Assembly (NCBI GenBank): GCA_949740725.1
Contig: CATJIO010000126.1
Location: forward strand, 1 to 64,000
Source of the DNA: an uncultured Lachnospiraceae bacterium
GTDB taxonomy: Bacteria; Bacillota; Clostridia; Lachnospirales; Lachnospiraceae
Direction of reading: 5' to 3'
Length of the DNA: 64,000 nucleotides
A model generated the notes under the pieces. The model saw only the letters and a list, made by a program, of their open reading frames with translations, ran no database searches and was not told the origin of the DNA. This document shows, piece by piece, positions 16,650-25,450 of the stretch (position 1 is its first letter; the number at the start of each line of letters is the position of its first letter). The translations under genes were made by a program, and so were the position numbers.

Positions 16650-17197
16650 ATTCAGTCTGCCGCAAATTAAAGAATGGTAGAACCGCCCGATGGATGAAGC
16701 ATATCCAATCTTTTATATTTATGTCACTTTCTATTCTGTTCACAATAACAGTGTAATCCAGGAAGTCGACGGCTCATATCATCCTGAGATCAATACGGAG
16801 GAACGCAAAGAAGTGCTGACCATCAGTGTAGAAGATAATGAAATATCCAAGTACTGTCTGTCTACACTGAACAAGCTGAAAGATTGTAGGGTAAAAGATA
16901 TCCGGTTCATCTATGTAGACGGTCTGAGTGGCATCAAAGATTGCAGCAACATTTCCCCAATTTTTAAACTTTTAGCGACGTAAGGAAGATTATTTGCACG
17001 ACAAATGTCATAGAGTTGGTGAATTCTACCTTCCGAAAGTTTAGGCGTCATAGGAACGTATTCTCAAGTGATACAGCCCTGCTGAAAGTCCTATATCTAG
17101 CAATGTTTGAAATTCTAAAAAATGGATTTTGCAATTTGGAATTGAGTGCAACTCTTATAAAGAGTTGAGTATCATGTACGAGGGCAGGCTATCGTAA
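16650..17197 (+). pseudogene. IS256-family (mutator) transposase remnant
   Basis: Reading in order with frame jumps: LPQIKEW(stop)NRPMDEAYPIFYIYVTFYSVHNNSVIQE, KEVLTISVEDNEISKYCLSTLNKLKDCRVKDI and YVDGLSGIKD (16690-16950), then VRKIICTTNVIELVNSTFRKFRRHR (about 16975-17060), LKVLYLA, and CNSYKELSIMYEGRLS to TAA at 17195-17197. These are the conserved parts of an IS256 transposase with a central deletion and the first catalytic Asp (normally in YIDA) changed to Tyr. Not active. Confidence 0.8.
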
Positions 17198-17597
17198 TAA
17201 AACCAATTTACGGTATTCAGACGGGCAGGAATATCCCCTCTGTAGTAAATAACTATTAATTTAAAAGAGGGCAAAAACTGATTATTTAAATTTATCATCA
17301 TTCATTATCATAGAAAATCTGCATTTACAGACTTTTCTTTATAGTATCGTAAATTTTTTACATTTCTTCCTGGAAAAAGTGCTTGCTAATTCCGCAATCT
17401 CGCGTAATGTTGCTTGGTGATTGTTATTGCCAATGCTTAAGATATTCGTATTTAATTGCATTTTCCTAATATTCTAAATAATTCCAGTCAGCGATATGAT
17501 AAAATATAATTCTTCATATTCATTCTATAATCAAAAAATTGTCAATAATCTCATAAAAATTATGTAAAAAAGATTAGATTATTTGTTAAGGTCGATT
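17198..17597. other. AT-rich stretch with no supportable gene
   Basis: About 400 bp of strongly AT-rich DNA between the IS256 relic and the GC-rich repeat. A minus-strand reading from about 17461 gives some 40 residues (MQLNTNILSIGNNNHQATLR) without an RBS or recognisable family. I see no feature I can support. Confidence 0.5.
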
Positions 17598-17749
17598 TAC
17601 CCTCAGTGAACAAGGGGCCACACGGTTTTGCACCACAAATTTGCGATTCTGCTGCGTTACTGTCGCTCAGCGTACGCCGATTGACGGTAACGCCGCCAGC
17701 CGCCAAAAGACGGCCCTTGGGGCGTGTATCCCCTTGTCCACTGAGGGTA
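17598..17749 (+). repeat. 152-bp GC-rich palindromic element with terminal inverted repeats
   Basis: The ends are inverted copies: TACCCTCAGTGAACAAGGGG at 17598-17617 and, read on the other strand from 17749, TACCCTCAGTGGACAAGGGG, continuing to 24 of 27 matching bases. A nested inverted repeat (GTTACTGTC near 17655 with GACGGTAAC near 17690) lies inside. It is GC-rich in an AT-rich setting and could fold into one long cruciform or RNA hairpin. A partial copy of one end is at 932-958. It looks like a MITE or REP-type dispersed element. Short reading frames through it are not genes. Confidence 0.75.
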
Positions 17750-17769
17750 TATACAATTTTGAAAAAATA

Positions 17770-17778
17770 TGGTATAAT
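17770..17778 (+). promoter_or_regulatory. Extended -10 promoter at the edge of the repeat
   Basis: TGGTATAAT (TG, one base, perfect TATAAT) lies 20 bp after the repeat's right end and 31 bp before the start of the next gene. No good -35 at normal spacing is visible; the upstream bases come from the repeat. Confidence 0.5.
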
Positions 17779-17808
17779 AGGAAAAAATGGAAAGTGGTTT
17801 TAACATTG

Positions 17809-18729
17809 ATGAAAAGAAAAACTTTCAAAAGACACCTTCATTTTACAACCATATTATTTTTATCCATCCTAGCGGAAACAATGATCAATCTGATCATCAC
17901 TAAATTTTATCGCAATCCTTTCATTCTAAATGAAAATCAGGTTCTTTACCTCCTATCTGCCATGGCCCAGGTGATCGGAGGAGTGTTTGGCCTGACCTTG
18001 ACCGCCTACGTGTTTTTTGTGGACAAGTTCCGGGAGGAAAACCATGGGGATGACACTTTATATGATGCCACGGCAGCACTTCTCAATCGGTATTATCATA
18101 TCCTTGCGCTCATTGCCGGGATCTGTGGGTTGACCATCCTTTTTTGTGTTCTGGGAATTATCGACTTATATAACTGGATGGGGATCTATCCCTTTTTGCT
18201 TAATGAGAGTGTGATTCTTTTTTTGACTGGCATAGCGGCGATTCTTACATTCGGTGTGATGCTTCTTGATCCAGGAAAGCTGGATAAGGAGCTCAAGAAG
18301 ATGAAGAGAGGGGCGGAAAAATATTATCAGTCTGAAGATCTTGTACAAGCTGGAGACTTTAAGGCATTTTTGCTATCTTATAATCAGCTGGAAAAGGTCA
18401 TTTTCCAGTTAGCACAAGCGTGCTTAGATGAGAAAGAACCTCCTTCTTATTACTATAAGTCTCAACGGCCGCAGATTATTCAATCACTGAGGGTATTAAA
18501 CCATAATGAAATTATTAATGGCCCTTTGTTGGAGGAAATTAATGAGCTAAGGATGTACCGGAATGGTTTGGTCCATGGGATTGACTTTCAGGTGACCCAG
18601 GAGGCTTGTGATCGGGTGGCAGAGATTTATCAGGTATTGCACTGTGCTCTTGAGGTCTTTCAAAGCGAAGGGAGAGGTTCTGAGAAGTGGAATGACGCGC
18701 TAAGGGATGTCTACAGTCTAACGCATTGA
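17809..18729 (+). CDS. Four-helix membrane protein with HEPN-like C-terminal domain
   Basis: 306 residues from ATG 17809; the longer upstream frame runs through the repeat and is not credible. Four hydrophobic segments are seen at about 11-30, 45-70, 92-115 and 125-147, followed by a cytoplasmic, helical, charged region (150-306). Near residue 255 the sequence MYRNGLVHG fits the R-polar-x(3)-H motif (RX4H) of HEPN-domain proteins, many of which are RNases in toxin-antitoxin and defence systems; many non-toxic relatives share the pattern. No family name can be given. It stands alone, between mobile-element debris and a decayed gene, in GC content between the two flanks. Function unknown. Confidence 0.7.
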   Translation: MKRKTFKRHLHFTTILFLSILAETMINLIITKFYRNPFILNENQVLYLLSAMAQVIGGVFGLTLTAYVFFVDKFREENHGDDTLYDATAALLNRYYHILALIAGICGLTILFCVLGIIDLYNWMGIYPFLLNESVILFLTGIAAILTFGVMLLDPGKLDKELKKMKRGAEKYYQSEDLVQAGDFKAFLLSYNQLEKVIFQLAQACLDEKEPPSYYYKSQRPQIIQSLRVLNHNEIINGPLLEEINELRMYRNGLVHGIDFQVTQEACDRVAEIYQVLHCALEVFQSEGRGSEKWNDALRDVYSLTH

Positions 18730-18817
18730 TTTTGACTAGAAGAAAAAATAAAAAAATATATTTTCTCCTTATTCATGTCACTGAAAAACAGTAATAAAAA
18801 CAAAAGAGGTTACCGAG

Positions 18818-19542
18818 ATGGACTGTCAATTTAGTGAAATGCAATTTGTCGTTGGATTATTGTGCGAACTTATGAATGACTTAAACCCGGATAGAGGATG
18901 GTCTGCACCTTTTCTGCCCACTCAGATAAAGGAAAAAGATTTTGGGATATGATTGCAGATTGATCCATTCGGTTAGAACCTTGCTTTTCAATTTAAGGTT
19001 CCCAGGAAATTAACGAATCGTCATGCAAAATATGGGATGAATTTAGGCGTGAGTATTATTCTTTCGACATATGGCTGGACGGGATCACGCATCAGCATAA
19101 TGAATTGATCGATTTAGCTAAACGTGATAGAAGACATAAAGTTTTCTATTGTTCCCCAGCCTTTATCACAAAACAGGAGTATTCTGACTATTATGTAAAT
19201 AAACAGATCGCAAAAAGAAGTATTTATATCCCTTGCGAGAATCTGGAGTACATAAGTGGTATGGATAAACATGATATTAGCTATACCTAAACGCCCCATA
19301 GGGTGATTATGCATTCGGAATATGCTGAAGTTAAAGGGCTGAATTACCATCAGTTTTTTTGCAATGTAAAGGAATCATCAACGTATACTACATTGGAGGA
19401 ATGTGTAAATAGTTTGCGTAAAGAGTTTAACCTTACGATTCAAAATAGTGATTCACTACAGCTGAATTTACAGAAAATAGTTGATTATCTGCTTTATGAG
19501 AAAAATATCTATTTAGCGCTGTTTTGGCAAAATGAAGGCTAA
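18818..19542 (+). pseudogene. Decayed hypothetical gene (about 240 codons)
   Basis: ATG 18818, seven bases after GAGGT, opens MDCQFSEMQFVVGLLCELMNDLNPDRGWSAPFLPTQIKEKDFG, then a stop at about 18949. A one-base shift continues YDCRLIHSVRTLLFNLRFPG; another shift continues INESSCKIWDEFRREYYSFDIWLDGITHQHNELIDLAKRD to a TAA near 19288; a last piece MHSEYAEVKGLNYHQFF runs to TAA at 19542. The pieces join into one protein without overlap, so this was a single gene with three or four lesions. I do not recognise the family. Confidence 0.65.
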
Positions 19543-19549
19543 ATTTCCA

Positions 19550-19630
19550 CCAGGCTAGGCTGCCGGCGGTCAACGATGCCAATGCATCGCCTCCCGCCTC
19601 CGCCTTGCTGATGAATAGTTATCGTTGAAC
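19550..19630. repeat. GC-rich palindromic sequence
   Basis: GGTCAACGAT (about 19567-19576) is inverted at about 19620-19629 (ATCGTTGAAC, 9 of 10). The interior CGCCTCCCGCCTCCGCCTTG resembles the GC-rich stretch at 995-1020 near the other repeat copy. It lies between converging genes and might be another eroded dispersed repeat or a weak terminator. Confidence 0.4.
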
Positions 19631-19691
19631 TTTTGCCAGAGATCATGCAGACAGCACTAATCCTTCCCACGGCCTGGAGTTCCCTTTCGGA

Positions 19692-20651
19692 TCAAGGGGT
19701 TATACCTGCCGTCCTGTTTTCGGTGAATGAGAGGCTGGCGCGCATTTCCGGGAAATTGCCACTCTTTCTTTTCCGTGCCTTCCACTTCCTTGCGCAGAAG
19801 ACGAAGTCCCCAAGCCGTGTTTCAAATTTCAGGCTGCAGGGATATCTGGTCATAAAGTCAGAGCGGAATTCGTCTCTGGTCAGCAACTCTTCTTTGGAGA
19901 GATGGTAGGTGACATCGGAATCAAAGAGCTTGCTTATATGGTGGAGGAATTGCTCGAAGATTTGGAGTGACGCATCATGCACCAGTTCTGTGTCCTGCAT
20001 GGCGGGAAGTCCCAGAAGCAGCCCCACGCCCCGGCGGATGAGACGTTCCTCCACACCCAGGAGGAGCTGCACTTTTCCGCCTTTATCCATGTCATAGCAC
20101 AGGCGGCAGTACAGGCCTGTTCCCAGGTTCTGGCCATGGTAATCGGCGTCCACCAGAGGAGCGTCGATATGGAAGACATTCTGCAGGGCCTGGCTTACTG
20201 CCTGGGCAGCGGTGGATGTGCGGAAGGAGGGGTCAAACAGCTTTTCCGTAGGTAATTCTCCGGTTATGGCCTGATCTTCGGTCATAATGTGACCGGTCAG
20301 CCAGCCAAGGAGAGTGCCCAGGAAGCGCTGGGCGGCCACGTGGGAATATCCGGAGGCCTCCAGGGTTTTCTTTAAGGAGATCAGGGTCTGATCCCGAAAG
20401 GTATCATGGATTTTCTTGTGCTTTTCATATCCGCGATATCGGATGGAGCGCATATAGGCTTCTTCCTCAGAAAAGTGCTTCATGGTATATTCTTCCAGGT
20501 ATTCCAATCCTTTTTTGCAGGCATTCTGATAATTGGATTCATATGTAATTTGCTCCAGCAGCTTTCCTGCAATCCGAAAAAGATTGGCGTGGGCTTTATC
20601 AACGACCTCTACGCCAATATTCAGCTTTTCATTCCATACTAGCTTATCCAA
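19692..20651 (-). CDS. Bacteriohemerythrin with a C-terminal CheX/CheC-like domain
   Basis: 319 residues starting at TTG 20651, nine bases after AAGGAGG. The first 130 residues form a hemerythrin four-helix bundle with all di-iron ligands visible: H21, H59, E63, H78, H82, H121 and D126. The rest (about 150-270) has GLYCRLCYDMDKGGKVQLLLGVEERLIRRGVGLLLGLPAMQDTELVHDASLQIFEQFLHHISKLF, which resembles the CheC/CheX chemotaxis phosphatase fold, though a clear catalytic E-x2-N is not obvious. An oxygen or redox sensor feeding a signalling or motility pathway is a reasonable guess. It overlaps the end of the upstream gene by 8 bp, so the two are co-translated. Confidence 0.8.
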   Translation of the reverse strand: MDKLVWNEKLNIGVEVVDKAHANLFRIAGKLLEQITYESNYQNACKKGLEYLEEYTMKHFSEEEAYMRSIRYRGYEKHKKIHDTFRDQTLISLKKTLEASGYSHVAAQRFLGTLLGWLTGHIMTEDQAITGELPTEKLFDPSFRTSTAAQAVSQALQNVFHIDAPLVDADYHGQNLGTGLYCRLCYDMDKGGKVQLLLGVEERLIRRGVGLLLGLPAMQDTELVHDASLQIFEQFLHHISKLFDSDVTYHLSKEELLTRDEFRSDFMTRYPCSLKFETRLGDFVFCARKWKARKRKSGNFPEMRASLSFTENRTAGITP

Positions 20652-20979
20652 GATGGACGCCCTCCTTTCGCTCAGTAGTACACTCAGGTATAGCCTCCTG
20701 CATAGTTTTGGCAGCAGATTCTTTAGGACTGTTTTTTATTATTTCTTCCGTCGGCCCTTCCTGTGCCATAGCGATCTGGCGAAGCTTAATTCGCACATAG
20801 GCCTTCACCACCTTGATGGACAGGACTACGGCGAAGACTGGCAGAACGAAGGTGGTATAAAAGAAAAACTTCTGATGCCGGAGGAATCGGCTCCACTTCT
20901 TTTTCTTCCGGGATAAGGATACAAGCCGCGTCTCCCACGGCGTCAACTCCTTTTTTCGCAGTTTTCCAAAGATATTCAT
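20644..20979 (-). CDS. Small single-helix membrane protein of unknown function
   Basis: 111 residues, ATG nine bases after GAGGAGG. A very basic N-terminus (KLRKKELTPWETRLVSLSRKKKKWSRFLRHQ) precedes one hydrophobic helix (about 38-62, KFFFYTTFVLPVFAVVLSIKVV), then a polar tail. It shares an operon with the hemerythrin protein and might tether or sense at the membrane; no family recognised. Confidence 0.7.
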   Translation of the reverse strand: MNIFGKLRKKELTPWETRLVSLSRKKKKWSRFLRHQKFFFYTTFVLPVFAVVLSIKVVKAYVRIKLRQIAMAQEGPTEEIIKNSPKESAAKTMQEAIPECTTERKEGVHLG

Positions 20980-21094
20980 GTTCTATGCCTCCTCTAGGAA
21001 TTCTTTTCGGTTTCCATATGGATTGTCTTTATTGATAAAGTATTTCTATTTTTTTCTCTGTATGTTTGGAGATTAGCGCTCTGTGCGCATCTGC

Positions 21095-21649
21095 TTATCT
21101 GCTGGGCCCGCTCATTAATGCCTTCATGGCAAATGCGTAAATTTCCTGGCTTTTTTCCCGCCAGTTGCTGCACATATATTCTGCCTGGGCTTTGTCTGGC
21201 ACAGACAGATTCAGCTCGATAAGGGCACCCTTCCCCTCGCGGACCTCGCAGTGGACAATGTAATCCTGATTGGTGGATTTATAGAAATCAGAGATCACCC
21301 CTACTTCGTTCCGAAGGCGAATTTTATTCTCCTTTAAGTACCGATCCATATCTTCCACAATGGCAGGAGAGATGTTGTTTCCGAAAAAGCTGAGGGTGTC
21401 CGCCCCCTCTTGGGTGATCTCATACCGGGTGCTGTTGTGGAACATTTCCTTCCTCACCAGTCCAGCATCTTCCAGTTCACTCAAGGTCTGCTGCAGGGTA
21501 AAATATGTGGTATAATCATGCTCCAGGAAAAAGTTCGTTAGCTGGGCATTGGTCAGAGGAAAATTCACCTGTTTTAACATGTAGAGATTCATCAGCTTAT
21601 ACAAGGTTGCGGGGTCTGATAGCATGGGGAGTTCACCTGATTCCTTCAT
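21095..21649 (-). CDS. DUF4364 family protein
   Basis: 184 residues. Begins LSDPATLYKLMNLYMLKQVNFPLTNAQLTNFFLEHDYTTYFTLQQTLSELEDAGLVRKE, which looks like a winged-helix DNA-binding domain (residues 10-90), followed by a mixed alpha/beta domain. DUF4364 proteins are widespread in Lachnospiraceae; a transcription-regulator role is likely but unproven. ATG 21649 has AAAGGA upstream; ATG 21625 is an alternative. It is divergent from the DUF5717 operon, with a 98-bp shared upstream region. Confidence 0.88.
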   Translation of the reverse strand: MKESGELPMLSDPATLYKLMNLYMLKQVNFPLTNAQLTNFFLEHDYTTYFTLQQTLSELEDAGLVRKEMFHNSTRYEITQEGADTLSFFGNNISPAIVEDMDRYLKENKIRLRNEVGVISDFYKSTNQDYIVHCEVREGKGALIELNLSVPDKAQAEYMCSNWREKSQEIYAFAMKALMSGPSR

Positions 21650-21747
21650 TTTTTTATCCTTTATTTATGATATCAACTTAACTCTTTTAAATCAAGCGGA
21701 AATATGATAGAATAAAACAATCTCAGAAATATTTAGGTGATAAAATT

Positions 21748-24700
21748 ATGAAAGAACGAATTAATCGATTAGCCAGAGGCATTCTGGATATGGAGACGCC
21801 GCGGATCGTGGTTATGCCAGAGAAAATCGAAGAAAATATTCAGGCGGGGAAGAGCTCTTCCCTGGAGTTTCACGTCAACAGCGGAAACGGTTTACATATC
21901 AAGGGACTGGTTTACACCAGTCATATTCGCGTATCGGTTGCGAATCCGGCCTTTGGGGGACTGCGGAATAAGATTACCTATCAGGTGGACGCCGGATATC
22001 TGGAGGATGGGGATATCATTGAAGGGGCGTTTGAGTTGGTAATGAATGGAGGAGAGAGGAAGCTCCCCTTTACTTTTCACGTCCAGCTAGGGATCTCCGG
22101 CCAGACACTGGCGGGGCTTAAGACGCCGAAGGATTTCGCGGAGATTGCCAGGGAGCATCCGGATACGGCTCTCCGCCTTTTCGATTATCAGGACTTTACG
22201 GAAACGCCGTTTATGCAGGATCTACACACTAGAGCAGTTTATGAGGGGTTAAAGGGCCACGGGGACCGGGGGAACCAGCTGGAGGAATTTCTGGTGGCGC
22301 TGGGATTGAAGAAGCCGGTGAACCTGAGGGTATCGGAGAGCCTTCGAAAGTATGAGTATTCTGCGGAAGCGGCAGAGGGCAGTATTGAGGTACAGAAGGA
22401 GGGATGGGGATATATCTCCGTCACCGCGGAGACGGACGGGGCCTTTCTTGAGTTGAAAAAGAAGCGGTTTGACACGCGGGATTTTAAAGAGGACGTGTGC
22501 CGGATTTCTTACCGGGTGCTGTCGGGGCCTCTCCATCAGGGGAAGAATTACGGCTGCATCCGTTTAAGCACAGTGAAGGAGACCAGGGTGATCCCCTTCC
22601 TGGTAAACGGCAGTGAGAGCCGGGAGCTTTCCCGGATGGGCCGCTCCCGGTACAAGCAGGCTTACGGACGGTTTTTGCGCCTCCGCCTGGAGGAGGCCTG
22701 CGGCCTGGGGGAGGGGGCGCTTCTCAGGGAACGGATGCTTCAGGAGCTAGATGTGATGCGGAATGTTCCCGGAGATAAGAATCTGCCTTCCCTTTGGATG
22801 GCAGATACCCTGCTTCGGGATGGGAAGAAGGAGCAGGCGCTCCTGATGCTGGAAGAGTGCAAGGATGATATCCTGATGTCCCGGCGGGATCTGGGGGATC
22901 AGTATTGCTTTTATCAGTATCTTCAGCTCCAGATGGAGCCAAACCAGAGTCAGGAAGAGGATCTTTTAGGACAGGTGAGGAAGCATCTGATGGAGGGACG
23001 GTATCCTTACCTGAGCTTTATCCGGATGAAGCTGGAACGCACCTTATCTGGAGCTCCGGTGACGCTGTTCCAGGAGATGGAGAATCTCTATCAAGAGGGC
23101 TTTCACAGCCCTTTCCTGTATGTCGAGGCCTATGGGATTTTAAGGAAGCATTCGGAATTGCTGCAGGGGATGGATGACTTTGTGGTTCACGTCCTACATT
23201 TTGCTGCCAGGCATAAGATAATCGAGGAGAAGATGGCGGTCCGGGCGGCGGGGATGGCCAATCTCCAGCGGCATTATGGGAAGCAGTATCATCGGCTCTT
23301 GACAGCCCTGTATGAGCGGTATCCCAGGAAGGAGATCCTGGAAGCCATCTGCTGTATGATGATCAAGGGTGAGTACCGGGATTCAGGAGCTTTTCCCTGG
23401 TATGAGCTGGCGCTGAAAAAGGGGATCAGCCTGACCAGGCTGTATGAGTATTTCCTGTATTCCCTGCCGGAGCAGTATGACCATTTGCTGCCTAAGGAGG
23501 TGCTTCTGTACTTTTCTTATGGCCATGATCTGGATCGGGACAGCAAGTCCGTGCTATATAAAAATATTCTTCAGTATATGAGCTCCACCAATAAGTTGTA
23601 CCAGGCCTATGAGCGGGATATGGAGCAGTTTGCCATGGAACAGCTGTTTGCCTCACGGATTGACAGCCATTTGGCGGTAATTTATGACAGGATGATCTTT
23701 GAGGCGATGATCGATGAGCCGGTGGCCAGGGTGCTCCCCGCCATCTTGCGCGCTTATCGGATCTATTGTCGGAACCGGCAGATGAAGTATGTGATTGTCC
23801 GCTACGAGGAATTAGCTAAGGAGGATGCCTTCCTGCTGAATGAAGGGGTGGTTTATGTCCCGCTGTTTTCTGACAAGGCGGTGATCCTGTTCCAGGATAG
23901 TTTCGGAAACCGGTACGGGGATGTGTCCTACATTAAGACGCCAGTGATGAATAAGCCGGAGCTTTTAGGGCGCTGTTTTACTATTTATCCGGAACACCCC
24001 ATGCTGAGCCTTACCGCCTGCCGGAAGATCGCTGCCTCGGACAAGGTAGAAGAGGGGCAGATCCATCTCCTGGAGCGGGCTATGCGGGAGCTGTCCTTTC
24101 ATGAGCTGTACCGCAAGGTGCTTCTGGAAAAGATTATCCGGTACTATCGGGCCCTGGCTGGGTCGGAGCATTCGAAAACCATGGAGTGTGCTTATCTCCT
24201 GACTCTGGACGGGGACGCCATGACACAGAACGAGCGGCTTTTGGTCTGTGAGACGCTGATTGGCCAGAACTATCTGGAGGAGGCTTACCGGATGCTTAAG
24301 ACGTATGGGGGGGAAAGCCTGGAGACGGGACATCTGTCTAAGCTGTGCGCTAAGATGATCCTCCAGAAGCTTTTTGACCGGGATCCCTTCCTGCTTAAGC
24401 TGTCCTACCGGGTTTTTGCGGCTGGGAACGCGGACAGTGTGATTTTGGACTATCTCTGCGAGCACTTTAATGGAAGTTCTAGCCAGATGTTTAAGATCCT
24501 ATCCCAGTCGGTGTCTGCCAGAGTGGAGACTTACGATCTGGAGGAACGACTTTTGTGCCAGATGATGTTTTCCGGGAATATCCGGAATATTGACCAGACT
24601 TTCCGCTTTTATTCTCAGAGGAAGCGGCTGAGCGAAACGGTGATGAAGGCATACTTTACGGTAAAATCCATCGGGTACTTTTTAAAGGGAGAGGCGCCGG

Positions 24701-25323
24701 ATGAGCGGGTATTCGCCTACCTGGAGAGCACAGTGAACCGGGAGGACGACATGGAAAAGGTGCCGATGATCTATATGCTGGCCCTGACTAAGTATTATGC
24801 CCAGTGCCGCGCACTGGAGGAAGATCAGAAGGCGCTTCTTAGCCGGATGGAGGAGCTTCTCTTAGGAGAGGGGCTAGTCTTCCCCTATACAAAGAAGCTG
24901 GCCCGATTCATCCCCATCCCTCAGAATATTCAGGACAAGGCGATGGTTTGCTATGAGGGGAAGAAGGAGGATCGGTTGGAACTGTTCATCCGTATCCTAC
25001 CCGATGAGACGGATTTTCACCGGGAGGAGTTGCGGAGGATTTACCAGGGGATTTTCGTCTGCCAGAAGGTGCTTTTTGAGGGAGAAACTCTGGAATATAA
25101 GATTTATCGGTACGAGAGTGCTGGCGGTGATAAGATCAAGGTGGCGGAGGGGACCATTCTTTGTGAATTAGAAGGCAGGGAGATGAAGGAGAGCCGTTTT
25201 GCCAGCTTAAATGATATGGGCCTTTGCCTGAGCATGAAGGAGGAGGCAGGGTTGAAGCGTAGCATGCAGGAATACCTGGTGAAAAATGCCGCCTTGGAGG
25301 AGCTGTTTCCCCTGATGAAATAG
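21748..25323 (+). CDS. DUF5717 family protein (1191 residues)
   Basis: A very long cytoplasmic-looking protein with no signal peptide or membrane helix. The first 300 residues are rich in beta strands (repeated SLEFHVNSGNGLHIKGLVYTSHIRVSVANP-like stretches), the middle (about 350-900) is alpha-helical in a TPR/solenoid style (LLLEECK, YRMLKTYGGESL, LQRHYGKQYHRLLTALYERYPRKEILEAICCMM), and the last 150 residues are again mixed. It matches my memory of DUF5717, which in Lachnospiraceae is always found upstream of DUF5716. The Hsp70/actin-like partner suggests a large scaffold or chaperone assembly. Function is not known. RBS AGGTGAT precedes ATG 21748. Confidence 0.85.
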   Translation: MKERINRLARGILDMETPRIVVMPEKIEENIQAGKSSSLEFHVNSGNGLHIKGLVYTSHIRVSVANPAFGGLRNKITYQVDAGYLEDGDIIEGAFELVMNGGERKLPFTFHVQLGISGQTLAGLKTPKDFAEIAREHPDTALRLFDYQDFTETPFMQDLHTRAVYEGLKGHGDRGNQLEEFLVALGLKKPVNLRVSESLRKYEYSAEAAEGSIEVQKEGWGYISVTAETDGAFLELKKKRFDTRDFKEDVCRISYRVLSGPLHQGKNYGCIRLSTVKETRVIPFLVNGSESRELSRMGRSRYKQAYGRFLRLRLEEACGLGEGALLRERMLQELDVMRNVPGDKNLPSLWMADTLLRDGKKEQALLMLEECKDDILMSRRDLGDQYCFYQYLQLQMEPNQSQEEDLLGQVRKHLMEGRYPYLSFIRMKLERTLSGAPVTLFQEMENLYQEGFHSPFLYVEAYGILRKHSELLQGMDDFVVHVLHFAARHKIIEEKMAVRAAGMANLQRHYGKQYHRLLTALYERYPRKEILEAICCMMIKGEYRDSGAFPWYELALKKGISLTRLYEYFLYSLPEQYDHLLPKEVLLYFSYGHDLDRDSKSVLYKNILQYMSSTNKLYQAYERDMEQFAMEQLFASRIDSHLAVIYDRMIFEAMIDEPVARVLPAILRAYRIYCRNRQMKYVIVRYEELAKEDAFLLNEGVVYVPLFSDKAVILFQDSFGNRYGDVSYIKTPVMNKPELLGRCFTIYPEHPMLSLTACRKIAASDKVEEGQIHLLERAMRELSFHELYRKVLLEKIIRYYRALAGSEHSKTMECAYLLTLDGDAMTQNERLLVCETLIGQNYLEEAYRMLKTYGGESLETGHLSKLCAKMILQKLFDRDPFLLKLSYRVFAAGNADSVILDYLCEHFNGSSSQMFKILSQSVSARVETYDLEERLLCQMMFSGNIRNIDQTFRFYSQRKRLSETVMKAYFTVKSIGYFLKGEAPDERVFAYLESTVNREDDMEKVPMIYMLALTKYYAQCRALEEDQKALLSRMEELLLGEGLVFPYTKKLARFIPIPQNIQDKAMVCYEGKKEDRLELFIRILPDETDFHREELRRIYQGIFVCQKVLFEGETLEYKIYRYESAGGDKIKVAEGTILCELEGREMKESRFASLNDMGLCLSMKEEAGLKRSMQEYLVKNAALEELFPLMK

Positions 25324-25450
25324 CCGGACAGGGCGGTGTGCCGCAGGGTTATGTCCGGCAGGGACATGAACTGTACCTGATTAGTAAGAAGAGAACAGGC
25401 CGCCGGATATGGCCAAAGGGCGCGGACAGGCGGAGAGAAAGGAGCAGGAA

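Noticed and set aside
17606..17803. Small frames through the 152-bp repeat as a gene or as an N-terminal extension of the next gene
   Set aside because: The repeat is palindromic and mobile-looking, and the promoter and start for the next gene lie after it.
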